Positions 1 to 7,525 of a DNA stretch of 12,901 nt are shown here, in pieces. A program made the translations under genes and the position numbers. The first letter of the stretch is position 1. Each line of letters opens with the position of its first letter. This DNA comes from an uncultured Eubacteriales bacterium (GTDB lineage: Bacteria > Bacillota > Clostridia > Oscillospirales > Acutalibacteraceae). Location of the stretch: positions 1-12,901 of the forward strand of contig OMRJ01000030.1 in assembly GCA_900313475.1 (NCBI GenBank). Direction: 5' to 3'. Below the pieces are notes generated by a model, which worked only from the letters and a program-made list of their open reading frames with translations, did not search any database and was not told the DNA's origin.

Positions 1-41
1 TGACTTTTTTCGGAGATGAGGAGCAAGACAAGCGGGCGGAT

Positions 42-63
42 GTCCCGCGTTACCACGCGGGAC
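42..63 (-). other. Stable hairpin 26 nt after the acyl-CoA ligase stop codon
   Basis: A perfect 8-bp inverted repeat (GTCCCGCG at 42-49, CGCGGGAC at 56-63) encloses a 6-nt loop. It sits just downstream of the acyl-CoA ligase on the minus strand. No U-tract follows on either strand within the window, so it is not a standard intrinsic terminator. It may act as a 3'-end stabilising hairpin or a U-less terminator. The structure is seen; the role is a guess. Confidence 0.4.
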
Positions 64-88
64 GTAGCTTAGCGGTCTTTGCGACGAA

Positions 89-1753
89 TCATCTCGGCAC
101 GGGATCCGACATGGACATAAAGTCCAGCTTTGCCATTTTTGTGCGCGGAAGGGTATCCATTATAACTATCTTACGCGGAACGGAGAAGCTGTTCAGGTTC
201 TGCTTGCAGAAATCAAGCACCTTTTCTTTCACTTCGTCCTCCGGCATTGACTTGTCCTTAAGCGAAATGCAGAGCTTTACAAGCGGCTTTGCGTTTTCGT
301 CGTAGCCCTGAACGGCGCAAGCCTCGTCGATAAACGGGAGAGTCATTATCTTCTGTTCAATCGAATAGGGATAAATATTGTAGGCGGAGATAACGATAAT
401 ACGCTTTTTTCTGCCCGTGAAGAAGACGTAGCCGTCCTCGTCCACATAGCCCATATCGCCGGTGTGAACCCACTTTTCGCCGTTCTCGTCGACATGGATG
501 CCGTCGTTTTCGGCGGTGCCGTCGGGCAGATAGCCGTTCATAACGGTGTCGCAGGAGGTGCAAAGCTCACCGTTTTCGCCTGCGGGGAGGTCGTTGCCGT
601 TCTCGTCTATCGCCTTTATTTTCATTCCGGTAATGCCCTTGCCGATGGACTCCGCCCTGCAGTTTCCGGGGAAGTTTGTGGTGCAGACGCCGCCCATCTC
701 GGTAAGTCCCCAGCCGCGGAACAGCTGCGCATTGCTGCCGTGCTCCTTGAGTATGGCGTTGAACTTCTCGATGAAGCTCTCGCTGACGATGTCGCCGCCG
801 GAATAGAGCGTGACGAGGTTTTTAAGTCCTTCGTTATAGAAATTGTCCTGCTCAAGCATTTTCATAAACATGCTCGGCGCGCCGGAAATATACTGCACAT
901 TGTAGCGGCTTATGTATTCGTTTGCCTTGTGCGGATCGAATTTCGGCATGATAATTCCGGCAAAATTGTTGCAGGTGCAAAAATGTATGCCGCTGCTGAT
1001 TCCGAAGGAATGGAAACAGGGCAGAATGCAAAGGCTGTATGAATTGCCGTAGTCGTGGGGAACGTTTTCATTGAAGTAATATGAGCCGTAGGCAACGTTG
1101 TTGATTGCCTGCGCGGAGAGAATGACCGTTTTCGACTTGCCAGTGGTGCCGCTTCCGTGAAGGTAGACCGCAGGCTCGCGTCCCGGTGCTTCAACAGTGG
1201 GAACAGGCTCACCGTCATTGTTGAGTGTATCCGCAAAGCGATAAATATTGTCACCGTCGGGAACGTTTGAATTTTTGTCGTCGTCCGCCTTTGCAAGCTC
1301 TTTGATTCTGCCCGTCGTGTAATCGGAAACGGAGCAAACGACCGTCAAGGTGTCCTTCAGAACCTCTGCGTAAGCGCCGACGGCTCTGTCAAGAATAAAA
1401 ACGCACTTTGAGCCCGTGTTATCGAGAATCTGTTTGAGCGCGGCGGGGGGAGTGAGCGGATGTACAAAATTTGCAATCGCGCCTATTTTGCTTAACGTGT
1501 AGAAAACGATGAACGCATGCGGTGAGGTAGGCAGAAACGCCGTTACGACGTCGCCGCGTTTGATGCCTTTTTTGACAAGAAACGACGCAAGCTTTTCAAC
1601 ATCGGCAAACATTTCGCTCATCATTGTCTTGCAGTCGAGGTTGACAAACGCCGCATAATCACCGACGTCTGCCGAAATTCTGCCGTAACAGCCCTGCAAA
1701 TATTCATAGCAGGACTCGTTGCCGGGTTTAACGAGATAGGGAGTGTGTGCCAT
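89..1753 (-). CDS. AMP-forming acyl-CoA synthetase / fatty-acid--CoA ligase family protein
   Basis: This is a member of the ANL (acyl-CoA synthetase, NRPS adenylation, luciferase) superfamily, 554 residues, the usual full length. Such enzymes activate a carboxylate with ATP to an acyl-AMP and pass it to CoA in the cytoplasm. Visible motifs are the phosphate loop GSGTTGKSK (200-208), GWGLTEMGG (347-355), TGDMGYVDEDGY (431-442), the hinge GRKKRIIV (447-454), and PRTKMAKLDF near the C-terminus with the likely adenylation lysine at K542. That last motif has AK where GK is more common. The start is well placed: AGGAG (1762-1766 on the minus strand) lies 8 nt before the ATG. The chain length of the substrate cannot be read from sequence, and an NRPS-like or aryl-CoA ligase role is not excluded. 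It is separated from the upstream Na/Pi gene by a terminator, so it is probably transcribed on its own. I saw no convincing promoter. Confidence 0.9.
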   Translation of the reverse strand: MAHTPYLVKPGNESCYEYLQGCYGRISADVGDYAAFVNLDCKTMMSEMFADVEKLASFLVKKGIKRGDVVTAFLPTSPHAFIVFYTLSKIGAIANFVHPLTPPAALKQILDNTGSKCVFILDRAVGAYAEVLKDTLTVVCSVSDYTTGRIKELAKADDDKNSNVPDGDNIYRFADTLNNDGEPVPTVEAPGREPAVYLHGSGTTGKSKTVILSAQAINNVAYGSYYFNENVPHDYGNSYSLCILPCFHSFGISSGIHFCTCNNFAGIIMPKFDPHKANEYISRYNVQYISGAPSMFMKMLEQDNFYNEGLKNLVTLYSGGDIVSESFIEKFNAILKEHGSNAQLFRGWGLTEMGGVCTTNFPGNCRAESIGKGITGMKIKAIDENGNDLPAGENGELCTSCDTVMNGYLPDGTAENDGIHVDENGEKWVHTGDMGYVDEDGYVFFTGRKKRIIVISAYNIYPYSIEQKIMTLPFIDEACAVQGYDENAKPLVKLCISLKDKSMPEDEVKEKVLDFCKQNLNSFSVPRKIVIMDTLPRTKMAKLDFMSMSDPVPR

Positions 1754-1859
1754 ATTTTATTCTCCTTTTTAGTATAACTGCCGTAAAGTTTACAACACGG
1801 CACAAATTAAATCAACATTTTCCGCCGATAACCGATGTTTTTATGACAATCTAACGGAG

Positions 1860-1895
1860 AAAAAACACCGTGTCGACTAATGCAGCGCGGTGTTT
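1860..1895 (-). terminator. Intrinsic terminator after the Na/Pi cotransporter gene
   Basis: An inverted repeat pairs AAACACCG (1863-1870) with CGGTGTTT (1888-1895). Wobble pairs can extend it inwards. On the minus strand it runs into six U (complement of A1860-1865), as expected for a Rho-independent terminator about 80 nt past the stop codon at 1973. The plus strand is also T-rich after the stem (1893-1910), so it could work in both directions. It separates the Na/Pi gene from the acyl-CoA ligase. Confidence 0.65.
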
Positions 1896-1924
1896 GTTTT
1901 CTTGTTTTTTGTTATGTTAATTTC

Positions 1925-1970
1925 CGGTTGAGGCATTTATCCGCGGCAGCCCGCAGTGACATATCAACCG
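1925..1970 (-). other. Nested inverted repeats in the 3' UTR of the Na/Pi gene
   Basis: CGGTTGA (1925-1931) can pair with TCAACCG (1964-1970). A second small hairpin, GCGG/CCGC with a 4-nt loop (1943-1954), is nested inside. The element sits between the Na/Pi stop codon and the terminator at 1860-1895 and would give the mRNA a folded 3' end. The pairing is seen; no function is known. Confidence 0.3.
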
Positions 1971-1972
1971 CT

Positions 1973-3727
1973 TCAAAATGTGTACTTTTCGCCGTACCGC
2001 CGCACTTCGCCGTCAAATTCGCCGTGGGACTCCTTTATTCCGTTGAGGTAGCGGTGCATGTCAAACGCGCCGTCGGTATTAAGCTCGAGAACCGCGCCCG
2101 CAATGTTGGAGCAGTGGTCGGAGATTCGCTCAAAATTGGTCATGATATCATTAAACACAAAGCCCTGTTCAATAGTGCAGCTTCCGTTTTTGAGCCGCTC
2201 GACATGGTTCGCCTTTGCCTTTTCGGTCAGACCGTCCACAACTTCTTCAAGCGGCTCGACATGTGACGCCGCGTCAATATCGTTGAACGCAAACGCACGC
2301 GACGAAAGCGCAAGTATTTCACGGAGCGCATTTTCAAGCACTTCGATTTCACGGCGCGCGCTGTCCGAAAACACTGTTTTTTTGGAGTTTATTTCCGTTG
2401 CGGCGTCAAGCAGATTGACGGCGTGGTCACCGAGACGTTCAAAATTACCTATAGCGCGAAGCATGCCGCTCACCGTACGCGAATCGGAATCGGCAAGCTC
2501 CGCGGAGCTTACCTTGACAAGATAAGTGCCGAGAGCGTCCTCATAGCGGTCGAGCCTGTCCTCAGCCGCCGTTATTTTTTCGGCTTCCTTTTTATCATAA
2601 TTAAACAGTACGTTAAATGCATTTTCAATCATAGTGCGCGCCGTGTCGCTCATCTTGAGCGTGAACGAGAAGCACTCCGTCACGGCAACGGACGGTGTTA
2701 CAAGCAGCCTTTCGTCGGGACAGTAGAGGTGCGAGTCCTTTTTCTTTTCGGGAGCATCCTTTATCACGGCTTCGGCAAGGCGCACAAGCTGCTTTGTAAA
2801 AGGCATGAGCACCGCCGCGGTTATTACGTTGAATGCCGTGTGAACCGCAGCGATTCCCCAAGCGGTCGCATTCGTTTCAAAAACGGCGGGGTGAAAAAAA
2901 ATGTCGGCAATTACAAAAGCGGTCATGCATATCACCGTGCCGAAAACATTCACGGCGGTGTGCATAAAAGCGACGCGTTTTGCCTTCGGTGTCGCGCCTA
3001 CGGACGACAGCACGGCGGTAATGCAGGTGCCGATGTTAAGCCCCGTTACGACGGGAACCGCCGCCGCATACGTGATGCTGCCCGAAATCGCAAGAGCCTG
3101 CAAAATGCCTATGCTCGCCGCGGAGGATTGAATTATGCACGTAAAGACCGTTCCTATAAGCACGCCGAGAAGCGGGTTGTCAAGAAGTCCGACAAATGAT
3201 GTAAATTCGGGTATTTCGGCAAGCGGCGCAACGGCGTCGGTCATGAAGCTCATGCCGTACATGAGAACGGCAAATCCGACAAAAACGCTGCCGACGCTTC
3301 TGCGCTTTTCTTTTTTTGAAAACATTGAGAAAAATACGCCGGCAAACGCGAGCACCGGAGAAAAGTTTTCGGGCTTCAGAAGCTGTAAGGCGACGCTGTC
3401 ACCCGACAGCCCCGACAGAGAGAGTATCCACGCCGTGAGCGTGGTGCCGATATTCGCGCCGTAGGTAACCGCAACCGTCTGCGAAAAAGCCATAATTCCG
3501 GAGTTTACAAGCCCGACAAGCATGACCGTGACAGCCGACGACGATTGCATCGCGACAGTTATCAACGCGCCGAGTAAAAGGCTCGGCAGCGGCTTGCTTG
3601 TCACATTGCGCAAAACGGTTTCAAGACGTCCGCCCGTCAGCTTTTCAAGCTCCGATGACATTATCTTCATTCCGAACAGAAAAAATGAAATGCCGCAGAT
3701 AAATTTGAGAAACGAAAAAATATTCAT
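1973..3727 (-). CDS. Na+/phosphate cotransporter family protein with C-terminal PhoU-like domain
   Basis: The 584 residues are typical for bacterial Na/Pi-cotransporter II (NptA/YjbB-like) proteins, which move phosphate across the cytoplasmic membrane with sodium. The N-terminal half (about 1-320) is very hydrophobic and contains the family's two inverted repeats with QSSS (61-64) followed by YGANIGTT (89-96), and QSSAA (200-204) followed by GLNIGT (229-234). From about 345 to 555 comes a helical PhoU-like region with two metal-binding-type motifs, NFERLGDH (428-435) and NFERISDH (531-538). PhoU-like domains generally link phosphate uptake to phosphate state. The start is supported by GGAGG (3734-3738 on the minus strand) 6 nt before the ATG. 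It lies 98 nt after the metalloprotease gene on the same strand and may be read from the SDR promoter. Whether it imports or exports phosphate cannot be judged here. Confidence 0.92.
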   Translation of the reverse strand: MNIFSFLKFICGISFFLFGMKIMSSELEKLTGGRLETVLRNVTSKPLPSLLLGALITVAMQSSSAVTVMLVGLVNSGIMAFSQTVAVTYGANIGTTLTAWILSLSGLSGDSVALQLLKPENFSPVLAFAGVFFSMFSKKEKRRSVGSVFVGFAVLMYGMSFMTDAVAPLAEIPEFTSFVGLLDNPLLGVLIGTVFTCIIQSSAASIGILQALAISGSITYAAAVPVVTGLNIGTCITAVLSSVGATPKAKRVAFMHTAVNVFGTVICMTAFVIADIFFHPAVFETNATAWGIAAVHTAFNVITAAVLMPFTKQLVRLAEAVIKDAPEKKKDSHLYCPDERLLVTPSVAVTECFSFTLKMSDTARTMIENAFNVLFNYDKKEAEKITAAEDRLDRYEDALGTYLVKVSSAELADSDSRTVSGMLRAIGNFERLGDHAVNLLDAATEINSKKTVFSDSARREIEVLENALREILALSSRAFAFNDIDAASHVEPLEEVVDGLTEKAKANHVERLKNGSCTIEQGFVFNDIMTNFERISDHCSNIAGAVLELNTDGAFDMHRYLNGIKESHGEFDGEVRRYGEKYTF

Positions 3728-3825
3728 AAATTCCCTCCGCTTTTTTTGTTAATCCCGCACTGTTTTCCGCAGGCTGACCTGAATTCGCCGGCGGCGCCGC
3801 GCCGTCACGAACCGCGTTTCTTCAC

Positions 3826-4344
3826 CTATCGGCGAAGAAGCGCCTCACGTTCTTTGAAGTCCGGCAGCGTTTTTTCCACCTCGCGCCAAAACGCGGGCGA
3901 GTGGTTATGCTGTTTTATGTGCGCAAGCTCGTGCACAACCACATAGTCTGCCGCCTCGGGAGAATACAGCATCACGCGGCACGAAAAGCTGACCGCGTTT
4001 TTGCCGGAGCATGAGCCGAAGCGCGTTTTCGCGCGTGTAACGGTGATTTTCGTCGGCGTTACGCCCATGATTTTCGAGTAATACGCAACACGGTCGGGCA
4101 GATATGCCTTTGCGCGTTGCATAAGCTCGTCTTCTTCCTCTTTTGTGAGTTCGGGACGGTTCTTTTTGCGTTCGAGAAACCTTTCTTTTGTTTTGATTAT
4201 CCACTCTTTGCGGCGTTCTATTGCGCCCGCCGCTGCGCTGTCCGAGACGCCGAACGGTGCGCGGACAATTACGGAGCCGTCCGATTTAACCTGAATCGCA
4301 AGCGTTTTTCGCGAAGAACGCACAACGGAATACTCAATGTTCAT
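3826..4344 (-). CDS. YgjP/SprT-like zinc metalloprotease (DUF45 family)
   Basis: At 172 residues this is close to E. coli YgjP, though many Firmicute relatives are longer, near 230. The zinc site is clear: HELAH (138-142) provides two histidines and the catalytic glutamate, and HNHSPAFW (146-153) gives the third histidine at 148. TRFGSCS (107-113) is the family's conserved TRWGSCS box with Phe for Trp. The N-terminus, with SRKTLAIQV and VIVRAP, is the usual start of this family. The ATG is only 7 nt after the SDR stop codon and has no clear Shine-Dalgarno site, so translation is probably coupled to the SDR gene. The cellular substrate of this family is not firmly established. A cytoplasmic location is likely, as no signal peptide is present. 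Confidence 0.88.
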   Translation of the reverse strand: MNIEYSVVRSSRKTLAIQVKSDGSVIVRAPFGVSDSAAAGAIERRKEWIIKTKERFLERKKNRPELTKEEEDELMQRAKAYLPDRVAYYSKIMGVTPTKITVTRAKTRFGSCSGKNAVSFSCRVMLYSPEAADYVVVHELAHIKQHNHSPAFWREVEKTLPDFKEREALLRR

Positions 4345-4351
4345 AATAAAA

Positions 4352-5134
4352 TCAATACATTCTGCCGATTATTTTCACGGCGGTTTTGTGCGGAAACACG
4401 CGTGAGAGGAACACGAGCGTTTTATACTGTGCGCCGACCGTATACAGCGGCGAGAGATGCTTTTTTGCGGCGATTTTCACAACGAAGCGGGCTATCGAGT
4501 CGGGACTCATGCCGTTAAGCTCGTCTTTCTCCATAGCGTTCACTGCTTTCGAAATGCGTCCGCCGTATTCGGCGTCGCCCTCGGCGGTTTTGCTTCGTGC
4601 GGCGGTGAAGCCCGTCTTTATATCGCCCGGCATGACCGACGCGACCTCGATTCCGAACGGGCGCACTTCGTTTGCAAGAGCGTCGGCAAAGGAGTTGATT
4701 GCGGCTTTTGATGCGGAATAATATGCCTGAAAGGGGATTGAGTACACTGCCGCCACGGAGCTTATGCATATAATTTTGCCCGACCTCGCGCGGCGCATGT
4801 AGGGGAGAGCGGCGCGAACCGTGTTCACCGTGCCGAAAAAGTTAACGTCGAACTGGCGCCGCGTTTCGCCGTCCGTCAAAAACTCCACCGCGCCCGACAC
4901 GCCCATTCCGGCGCAGCACACAACAAGGTCGACGGTGCCGGCGCTCTTTATGATTTCGGCGAACGCCGCTTCAAGCGCGGCGGTGTCGGTAACGTCGGCG
5001 CTTATGTGCTTTATGCCGGCGTTTTCGTGACTGCGCCTGCTGATTTCAAAAACCTTATAGCCCGTGTCGCGGAGCAGCTCCGCCGTTTTCAGTCCTATTC
5101 CGGACGAACCGCCCGTTACAACTGCTGTTTTCAT
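4352..5134 (-). CDS. Short-chain dehydrogenase/reductase (SDR) family oxidoreductase
   Basis: A classical SDR of 260 residues with an NAD(P)-binding Rossmann fold. The nucleotide motif TGGSSGIG is at 7-14, and D47 with V48 (ISADVT) suits the adenine pocket. The usual NNAG motif appears as CCAG (73-76). The catalytic set is S126 (ISS), Y139 and K143 (YSASK). MPG (168-170) after the active site is also typical. The C-terminal stretch is somewhat hydrophobic and may form a substrate lid. The substrate cannot be named. The start codon has a modest site (GGCAGG) upstream. It is the first gene of a minus-strand unit with the metalloprotease 7 nt downstream, and a promoter at 5186-5214 would give a leader of about 45 nt. 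Confidence 0.88.
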   Translation of the reverse strand: MKTAVVTGGSSGIGLKTAELLRDTGYKVFEISRRSHENAGIKHISADVTDTAALEAAFAEIIKSAGTVDLVVCCAGMGVSGAVEFLTDGETRRQFDVNFFGTVNTVRAALPYMRRARSGKIICISSVAAVYSIPFQAYYSASKAAINSFADALANEVRPFGIEVASVMPGDIKTGFTAARSKTAEGDAEYGGRISKAVNAMEKDELNGMSPDSIARFVVKIAAKKHLSPLYTVGAQYKTLVFLSRVFPHKTAVKIIGRMY

Positions 5135-5184
5135 ATCATGTACCTGCCTTTTACAATCGTGTTATATGAACCGAAGCTATCTTA

Positions 5185-5256
5185 TATTATATTTCCGTCA
5201 TACGTAAAAAGCAAGAATCGATTATTATATTTCCGTCATATAAAAAGCAAGAATCA
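5185..5256 (-). repeat. Tandem direct repeat of a promoter-like unit (38-bp period)
   Basis: Copy A (5185-5220) and copy B (5223-5256) are nearly identical and differ mainly by a 2-bp CG insertion in copy A. On the minus strand each copy carries TTGCTT and TATAAT. Their spacing is 17 bp in copy A and 15 bp in copy B, so only the SDR-proximal copy has ideal geometry. This is a local duplication of the SDR promoter region. Confidence 0.7.
5186..5214 (-). promoter_or_regulatory. Likely sigma-A promoter for the SDR-metalloprotease unit
   Basis: On the minus strand, -35 TTGCTT (5209-5214) and a perfect -10 TATAAT (5186-5191) are separated by 17 bp. Transcription would start near 5179, about 45 nt before the SDR start codon. 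The -35 matches consensus at only three of six positions. The upstream copy B (5224-5250) has the same boxes at a poor 15-bp spacing. Confidence 0.55.
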
Positions 5257-5281
5257 ATCGGTCGATGAGCACCGATTTTTT
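5256..5281 (+). terminator. Terminator-like hairpin with T-run between divergent promoters
   Basis: AATCGGT (5256-5262) pairs perfectly with ACCGATT (5271-5277) around an 8-nt loop, followed by T5276-5281. This is the form of a plus-strand intrinsic terminator, yet no plus-strand gene precedes it in the window. It may block antisense transcription from the left before the asnS promoter, or it may be part of the duplicated SDR control region. Confidence 0.45.
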
Positions 5282-5376
5282 CGTAATATGCTTTGAGTGA
5301 CAAAAATATGCGTATGTTTAATTTGAGACTGTTTCGCAATGTCCCTTCGGAACGCATTTTTTTGTGTGATAAGCGC

Positions 5377-5405
5377 TTGACAAACCGCCGTGTGTACGTT
5401 ATAAT
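5377..5405 (+). promoter_or_regulatory. Consensus sigma-A promoter of the asparagine operon
   Basis: TTGACA (5377-5382) and TATAAT (5400-5405) are both perfect matches to consensus and are separated by exactly 17 bp. Transcription should start near 5412, just ahead of the T-box leader. A promoter this strong is expected where control is exerted afterwards by transcription attenuation. Confidence 0.9.
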
Positions 5406-5509
5406 TTTACCGTTGAATATTAAAAGCTGTGATGAAGAAAAGTATCGCAAAAGAGCGTTTGCAGAGAGTGCGGCAGAGCTGAGAGCCGCGCATCGGCGTT
5501 TGCGTGAAG

Positions 5510-5512
5510 AAC
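5510..5512 (+). promoter_or_regulatory. T-box specifier codon AAC (asparagine)
   Basis: AAC lies in the 3' side of the Stem I internal loop, in the context GTGAAG-AAC-ACTTC. It has the usual purine directly after the triplet and lies 8 nt before the closing strand of Stem I. AAC pairs with the GUU anticodon of tRNA-Asn. This matches the first gene downstream. Confidence 0.85.
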
Positions 5513-5633
5513 ACTTCGGAGCTTCAATCCGAAAAGGACTTTTCCCCGGTAGGTGCGACGGCGGCGTTCCGTTATCGGCAAAGGCTTTCCGCAGCAATGC
5601 GTGAAGCAAAGGAGGCTCGCGAAAGGCGGGCAA

Positions 5634-5694
5634 TATAGGTGGTACCGCGGGTTGCAGCTGCTCGTCCTATAAATCGGACGGAGGCTGTTTTTTT
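5634..5694 (+). terminator. T-box antiterminator/terminator switch
   Basis: Two exclusive folds can be drawn. In the antiterminator, TATAGG (5634-5639) pairs with CCTATA (5666-5671) across the T-box bulge. In the terminator, CAGCT (5655-5659) pairs with GGCTG (5683-5687) and CGTCC (5663-5667) with GGACG (5676-5680), followed by seven T (5688-5694). C5666 and C5667 are used in both, so only one fold can form. Confidence 0.88.
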
Positions 5695-5784
5695 ATTATC
5701 AAGCATCGAAAAACGCGAAGAAGCAGGCATTTCCCGCTTTGTCCGTTTCGGAGTTTTTGCGGTGCCTTTTACGGAGGATTTGTT

Positions 5785-7161
5785 ATGAAACACACCGACA
5801 TCAAAGACATTTTTACGAAAAAAGAGCTTATCGGAACCGACGTCACCGTCTGCGGATGGGTTCGCACGGCGCGCGACTCGAAAAACGTAGCGTTTCTTGC
5901 GCTCAACGACGGTACAACGCTCGAACATCTTCAGATAGTAATCGACAAAAACGGCTCGTGCGCTCTCCCTGAGGACGCGGCGAAGCTCGGCACGTCGCTT
6001 AAAATAATCGGCACCGTAGTTGCGAACGAAAACCACGGCACACCCGAGGTTAACGCGAAGGAGATAACCGTGCTCGGCGTCTGCCCGCCCGATTACCCGC
6101 TCCAGAAAAAATTCCAGAAGCTCGAAACCCTGCGCGAAATTCCGCATATCCGCGTGCGCACAAACACGTTTAACGCCGTGTTCAGAGTCCGCTCCGTCAT
6201 GGCGGCGGCAATTCACCGCTTCTTCCAGGACAGAGGCTTTGTCTACATGCATACGCCGCTTATCACCGGCTCCGACTGCGAGGGCGCGGGCGAAATGTTC
6301 AAGGTAACAACTATCGGCTACTCCGACAAATACAAGAGCGCCGAGGAATACTACGCCGACGATTTCTTCGGAAAAAAAGCGGGGCTGAGCGTTTCGGGAC
6401 AGCTTGAGGGCGAGGTCGCCGCAATGGCATTCGGCAAAATCTACACGTTCGGTCCCTCTTTCAGAGCCGAAAAAAGCAACACGCTTCGTCATGTTGCGGA
6501 GTTCTGGCATATAGAGCCTGAAATTGCGTTCTGCGAGCTGCCCGACCTTATCGAGTTCGCGGAGGAAATGATAAAATATATTATCCGCGACTTTATGGAG
6601 AAATGTCCCGCCGAGCTTAAGTTCTTTGAGGAGAGATTCGAAAAGGGTCTGACCGAAAAGCTGCTCAATGTCGTTAACAACGATTTCGCGGTCGTCGACT
6701 ACACGGACGCAATCGAAATGCTCAAAAAAGCGGACGTTAAGTTTGAATATCCCGTCGAGTGGGGCTGCGATCTTCAGAGTGAGCACGAGAGATATATCAC
6801 CGAAAAAATTTACAACAAGCCCGTGTTCCTCATCAACTACCCGAAGGACATCAAGAGCTTTTACATGAAACAGAATCCCGACGGAAAAACCGTTGCCGCG
6901 ACCGACCTGCTCGTGCCCGGCGTCGGCGAGATAATAGGCGGCAGCGAGAGAGAAGCCGACCTTACAAAGCTGCTCAACGCAATGAAAGAAAAGGGCATGT
7001 CCACCGACGACTATAAGGACTACCTCGATTTGAGAAAATACGGCACCGTGCCGCACGCCGGTTTCGGACTCGGCTTTGAGCGCATCATTATGTACTGCAC
7101 CGGAATGCAGAACATAAGAGATGTTATCTTCTATCCCAGAACGGTAGGAAACATAAGATAA
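5785..7161 (+). CDS. asnS: Asparaginyl-tRNA synthetase
   Basis: This class IIb aminoacyl-tRNA synthetase charges tRNA-Asn with asparagine in the cytoplasm. It is 458 residues, about the usual length. An N-terminal OB-fold anticodon-binding domain (about 15-100) starts with VCGWVRTARDSKNVAFLALNDG-type sequence. The catalytic domain has motif 2, FRAEKSNTLRHVAEFWHIEPE (226-246), and motif 3, GFGLGFERII (426-435). The long insert with GYSDKYKSAEEYYADDFFGKK (178-198) before the active site is characteristic of AsnRS rather than AspRS. The start is set by GGAGG (5773-5777), 7 nt before the ATG. It lies directly behind an Asn T-box, which supports Asn specificity independently. A long open frame on the opposite strand is only a shadow. 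Confidence 0.97.
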   Translation: MKHTDIKDIFTKKELIGTDVTVCGWVRTARDSKNVAFLALNDGTTLEHLQIVIDKNGSCALPEDAAKLGTSLKIIGTVVANENHGTPEVNAKEITVLGVCPPDYPLQKKFQKLETLREIPHIRVRTNTFNAVFRVRSVMAAAIHRFFQDRGFVYMHTPLITGSDCEGAGEMFKVTTIGYSDKYKSAEEYYADDFFGKKAGLSVSGQLEGEVAAMAFGKIYTFGPSFRAEKSNTLRHVAEFWHIEPEIAFCELPDLIEFAEEMIKYIIRDFMEKCPAELKFFEERFEKGLTEKLLNVVNNDFAVVDYTDAIEMLKKADVKFEYPVEWGCDLQSEHERYITEKIYNKPVFLINYPKDIKSFYMKQNPDGKTVAATDLLVPGVGEIIGGSEREADLTKLLNAMKEKGMSTDDYKDYLDLRKYGTVPHAGFGLGFERIIMYCTGMQNIRDVIFYPRTVGNIR

Positions 7162-7187
7162 AACACGAAAGCCCCCGCATTGTAAAA

Positions 7188-7217
7188 CAAATTGTTACAC
7201 GGCAAATTGATACACGG
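7188..7217 (+). repeat. Tandem 15-bp direct repeat
   Basis: CAAATTGTTACACGG (7188-7202) is followed directly by CAAATTGATACACGG (7203-7217), with one mismatch. It lies 27 nt after the asnS stop codon. It may be a slippage duplication or a pair of protein-binding sites; nothing else supports either. Confidence 0.6.
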
Positions 7218-7282
7218 ATTTGTTTGTCGGGCGATTGCCGCACGGATTGAAATTTACGCCGCAGGTATGTTTTCGTTCTCTG

Positions 7283-7525
7283 CAAGCGGAAAGGCACAAT
7301 GCCTAACCGCTTGAAACGGCAAAAAGTTGGTAGCGACAGAGAGGCGTTGTGAGCGCATTTATAAGCGAACAGCCGAGCCGAGCGAGACTTTTTGACGAGA
7401 GGAGGAACGACGGAGGGAGCGTTCGCGGCGAGGAACGCAGCCGCAAGCGATGCGCAGTCCGTGACGACGAGGCTAATCGGACGGCATTTGCACAATTTAA
7501 AACAAAAACGCGAAAGTGGTTTCGC
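7283..7525 (+). ncRNA. Candidate structured RNA leader upstream of asnA
   Basis: Three perfect hairpins lie in this stretch. One is 7 bp with a nested 5-bp stem (7283-7313). The second is GCGTTC/GAACGC with an 8-nt loop (7419-7438). The third is GCGAAA/TTTCGC with a 4-nt loop (7510-7525), ending 10 nt before the weak asnA site GGTGA (7536-7540). The position suggests an effect on asnA translation or mRNA processing. I do not recognise any known riboswitch class, and a mobile or dispersed repeat is an equal alternative. Confidence 0.3.

Larger units (their letters stand above)
5412..5694 (+). promoter_or_regulatory. T-box riboswitch leader (tRNA-Asn specific)
   Basis: This about 283-nt leader has the conserved T-box parts in order. 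Stem I is closed by AAGCT (5424-5428) with AGCTT (5520-5524). It carries the K-turn-type GATGAAGAAAAGTA (5431-5444), the AG-bulge GCAGAGAGTGCGG (5461-5473), and a specifier AAC followed by A. The T-box sequence AGGTGGTACCGCGG (5637-5650) forms the antiterminator bulge with TGGT (5640-5643) for the tRNA acceptor end. The leader ends in a terminator. T-boxes read the charging state of one tRNA: uncharged tRNA stabilises the antiterminator and lets transcription proceed. The Asn specifier and the downstream asnS agree with each other. Control may extend to asnA and the ECF genes. Confidence 0.95.

Noticed and set aside
42..64. Possible T-box end on the minus strand (TGGTAACGCGGG)
   Set aside because: The bases fit a simple perfect hairpin, the AGGG strand expected before TGG is missing, and there is no room for Stem I between this site and the end of the acyl-CoA ligase gene.
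464..1042. 192-codon plus-strand frame opposite the acyl-CoA ligase
   Set aside because: It is fully inside a gene with all ANL motifs on the minus strand, with no domain or ribosome binding site of its own.
1771..1776. TATACT as a -10 box for the acyl-CoA ligase
   Set aside because: Transcription would start within the ribosome binding site, and no -35 box lies at a proper distance.
5572..7056. 494-codon open frame on the minus strand opposite asnS
   Set aside because: It lies antisense to a clear asnS, has no recognisable domain, and runs through the T-box terminator. High GC at third positions easily keeps the opposite strand open.
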